A DNA stretch of 64,000 nt. Origin: Cypionkella sp049896245 (GTDB lineage Bacteria > Pseudomonadota > Alphaproteobacteria > Rhodobacterales > Rhodobacteraceae). Below the pieces are notes generated by a model that saw only the letters and a program-made list of their open reading frames with translations, had not been told where the DNA came from and made no database searches. The stretch is from assembly GCF_049896245.1 (NCBI RefSeq), contig NZ_JAFCTX010000020.1, positions 1 to 64,000 on the forward strand, given 5' to 3'. The position numbers and the translations under genes are program-made. Positions 61,970-64,000 of this stretch are shown here, piece after piece. Each line of letters starts with the position of its first letter. The stretch's first letter is position 1.

Positions 61970-62447
61970 CCCTGCGCGCCACATGGGAAAGTGTCCGCCG
62001 GACAGTTTTCGCTGAGACAGAAACCATCTCCCGAGGGTATGAATTGGATATACTCGGGAGAGGCGCGTGTGGGAGACTACCCGCGCAATCGGTCTCGGGA
62101 TGGATGCCGTGGTGGACCCCAGAGTCCGAACCGGGGTCCAGCCGGAGCCGGATGACGGCCCGAGCCGCCAAGTCATTGTTTTCCGGTTCCTTTCGGGCCG
62201 AAAACGTATGCTGGGGGGCGAGGCGCGGCACAGCGCCAGCGTCAGAGCGATTTTTTTGGGAAGCCACCCCCTCGGGAAGCCACCCCGGAACTGCTGAAAT
62301 AGCACAATAAAACAGGCGCTTGTCTGCTGGACTCCGGGGTGGATACCCTGGACCCCGGAGTCCAGTCGGAAGCCTGTGAAATCCAGCCTGGACTCCGCCG
62401 CCGGAGTCCAGCCCGCAAGCCACGCCCATCCTTCAACAGGACATCGC
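61970..62447. repeat. Gap rich in perfect inverted repeats
   Basis: No gene is visible in 478 bp, but several stems are: tgtccg/cggaca (61992-62004); tctcccgag/ctcgggaga (62027-62035, 62053-62061); tggacccc/ggggtcca (62113-62140); ctggactccggggt/accccggagtccag (62327-62340, 62352-62365); and ctggactccg/cggagtccag (62388-62397, 62402-62411). The last three share a ggactcc/ggagtcc or gggtcca core. They lie just before a gene with a ParB domain. Confidence 0.7.
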
Positions 62448-63791
62448 ATGACCCTCAGCTTCGCCCCGGAGCGCATCGAGCAATGGCCGCTCGCGCGCTT
62501 GCAGCCTTATGCCCGCAATGCCAAGACCCATGGCGCGGATCAGGTCGCCAAGATCGCCGCCAGCATGGCCGAGTTCGGCTGGACGGTGCCCTGCCTTGTG
62601 GCCGAGGATGGCGAGTTGATCGCGGGCCATGGCCGGGTGCTGGCCGCGACGCAGCTGGGGCTGACCGAGGCACCGGTGATCGTGCTGGGGCACCTGACCG
62701 AAGCGCAGCGGCGGGCGTACCGGATCGCCGACAATAAATTGACGGAACTCGGCACCTGGGACGAGGCGCTGCTGTCGGCGGAACTGAACGACCTCTTGGC
62801 CGAGGATTTCGACCTGTCGTTGGTCGGCTTTTCGGACGGCGAGTTGGACAAGCTGCTGGCCTATGTGCCCGAGGGGGACGGCGAGGAAGGTGGTGGCGCC
62901 AGCGTGCCGCCGGTGACCATCCCGGAACCGCCGCGCAACCCGGCGTCGCGCATCGGCGACCTGTGGATTCTCGGCGAGCACCGGCTGCTCTGCGGAGACA
63001 GCACCAGCCATACCGACGTGCGCCGCTTGATGAACGGCGAAAGGGCGATCCTGTTTGCGACCGACCCGCCATATCTGGTCGACTACGACGGCTCAAACCA
63101 TCCAACTCGGAACAAGGACTGGTCGCAATCTTACGGCGTCACCTGGGACGATTCCTCGCAGGGCGCGGAACTTTACGATGGCTTCATCGCCGCTGCCGTG
63201 GCTGAAGCCATCGCCGAAGATGCCGCTTGGTACTGCTGGCACGCCTCGCGTCGCCAGGCGATGCTGGAAGCCTGCTGGGAAAAGGTGGGTGCCTTCGTCC
63301 ACCAGCAGATCATCTGGGTGAAGGACCGCGGCGTTCTGACCCGGTCGCATTACCTCTGGAAACACGAGCCCTGCTTCATGGGCTGGATCAGGGGCAATCG
63401 GCCGCCGAAAGTGGCCGAGGAAACGCTGCCCTCGACGTGGGCGCTGCCCAGCTTTGCCAAGGACGACCGGCCCGATCATCCGACGCCGAAACCGCTCGAC
63501 GCCTTCGGCATCCCGATGCGCCAGCATGTGGCGCGGGGCGGGCTTTGCTATGAGCCGTTCTGCGGTTCGGGTTCGCAGATCATAGCGGGCGAAGCCAATG
63601 GCCGCCGCGTCTTCGCGATGGAGATCAGCCCGGCCTACATCGACGTCGCTGTCGTGCGTTGGCAGGCTGAGACCGGTCGCGACGCGCTCCTTGATGGCGA
63701 TGGCCGATCTTTCACGCAGGTGAAGGCCGAGCGGTTGGGCGAGGGCCCGGCCGAGGCCACCACCGATCCGAAACAGAAATCCGCAGCCTGA
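62448..63791 (+). CDS. ParB-domain / DNA methyltransferase fusion
   Basis: The 447-residue protein has an N-terminal ParB/Srx domain (PLARLQPYARNAKTHGADQVAKIAASMAEFG, ELIAGHGRVLAATQLG) at residues 10-110 and a C-terminal N6/N4 methyltransferase of the beta type. DPPY motif IV (FATDPPYLVDYDG) comes before motif I (CYEPFCGSGSQIIAGE), followed by a short DNA-recognition end. Such phage enzymes methylate adenine or cytosine N4 to protect the genome. ATG 62448 follows an acagga site. Confidence 0.9.
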   Translation: MTLSFAPERIEQWPLARLQPYARNAKTHGADQVAKIAASMAEFGWTVPCLVAEDGELIAGHGRVLAATQLGLTEAPVIVLGHLTEAQRRAYRIADNKLTELGTWDEALLSAELNDLLAEDFDLSLVGFSDGELDKLLAYVPEGDGEEGGGASVPPVTIPEPPRNPASRIGDLWILGEHRLLCGDSTSHTDVRRLMNGERAILFATDPPYLVDYDGSNHPTRNKDWSQSYGVTWDDSSQGAELYDGFIAAAVAEAIAEDAAWYCWHASRRQAMLEACWEKVGAFVHQQIIWVKDRGVLTRSHYLWKHEPCFMGWIRGNRPPKVAEETLPSTWALPSFAKDDRPDHPTPKPLDAFGIPMRQHVARGGLCYEPFCGSGSQIIAGEANGRRVFAMEISPAYIDVAVVRWQAETGRDALLDGDGRSFTQVKAERLGEGPAEATTDPKQKSAA

Positions 63792-63794
63792 GGT

Positions 63795-64000
63795 ATGCAT
63801 GACCTGGCTTTACCTTCCTCCGGACTTGGCTCCGGAACCGCAGATGCATGCCTGCTCGGCCTCTCCCTCTGCTCCGGCGCTGGCGGGCTCGACCTCGGAC
63901 TGCACCTTGCCCTCCCCGGATATCGTGCTGTGGGCTATGTCGAGCGGGAGACCTTCGCCGCAGCCACTCTCGTGGCGCGGATGGAAGACGCGTCCCTGGA
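63795..64000 (+). CDS. DNA cytosine-5 methyltransferase (3' partial)
   Basis: The frame from ATG 63795 reads through LLGLSLCSGAGGLDLGLHLALPGY, motif I of C5-methyltransferases, and GYVERETFAAATLVARME, then runs off the window. It is 3 nt after the ParB-methyltransferase stop. The fragment at 21424-21645 in the decayed island is a relative. Confidence 0.8.
   Translation, partial: MHDLALPSSGLGSGTADACLLGLSLCSGAGGLDLGLHLALPGYRAVGYVERETFAAATLVARMEDASL

Noticed and set aside
1..64000. CRISPR arrays
   Set aside because: No regularly spaced 25-40-bp repeats with unique spacers were seen. The 14-, 23- and 237-bp arrays are tandem or coding repeats, and no cas genes occur; the Cas4-like protein is a phage nuclease.

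Overview
The window is GC-rich (roughly 60-65%) and reads as an alphaproteobacterium of the Rhodobacteraceae/Paracoccaceae. The evidence is gene content: a short LOV protein that closely resembles Dinoroseobacter DsLOV from memory, a PrrA/RegA/ActR-type regulator, a TmoXWV-type TMAO importer beside TorTSR, DUF3489 and DUF6362/DUF6511 phage proteins, and a fragment of an initiator tRNA of the family's usual sequence. No search could be run, so family calls rest on motifs and recall.

Layout. 1-1767: 3' end of an RTX-repeat protein with a C-terminal Hint domain. 2135-8358: TPP riboswitch and a thiamine operon thiC-thiO-thiS-thiG-thiE-thiF-thiD; thiF carries a one-base frameshift. 8467-10731: queC-queD-queE-queF for preQ1/queuosine. 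11009-14007: a PAS sensor gene cut by an IS5-family element, then an IS481 fragment and a cysteine-synthase fragment. 14080-17191: DUF4242 protein, LysR regulator, methyltransferase, FAD-oxidase remnant. 17196-26721: a decayed phage- or plasmid-like island on both strands, with a terminase-small-subunit-like gene, a DUF3489 cassette, a 14-bp iteron array, a methyltransferase/helicase hybrid scar, a lambda-O-like gene with internal iterons, VRR-NUC, an excisionase-like gene and a tyrosine integrase.

26989-35816: TorT-TorS-TorR sensing system divergent from a TMAO-type ABC importer, a plausible sense-and-import unit. 36149-36195: 3' half of tRNA-fMet, an attachment-site scar. 36545-44769: a redox- and light-flavoured chromosomal stretch with short LOV, fasciclin protein, PNPOx-like flavoprotein, FolB-like enzyme, alternative oxidase, SufS-like desulfurase and PrrA-type regulator. 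44845-50473: a tight seven-gene minus-strand operon (DUF393, ABC1 kinase, cryptochrome-like FAD protein with apparently swapped domain order, ICMT-like membrane protein, UbiG-like methyltransferase, DUF427, CIA30). I regard this as the best candidate for an undescribed pathway.

50858-64000 (open at the right end): early region of a larger prophage. A CI/S24 repressor diverges from a long rightward operon with an AlpA-like protein, Sak4-type ATPase with a probable ssDNA-binding partner, SF2 helicase, Cas4-like nuclease, primase-helicase, RuvC-like nuclease, DUF6362, a ParB-DNA methyltransferase fusion and a second DNA methyltransferase. Most genes overlap by 4 nt. Structural phage genes would lie beyond the window.
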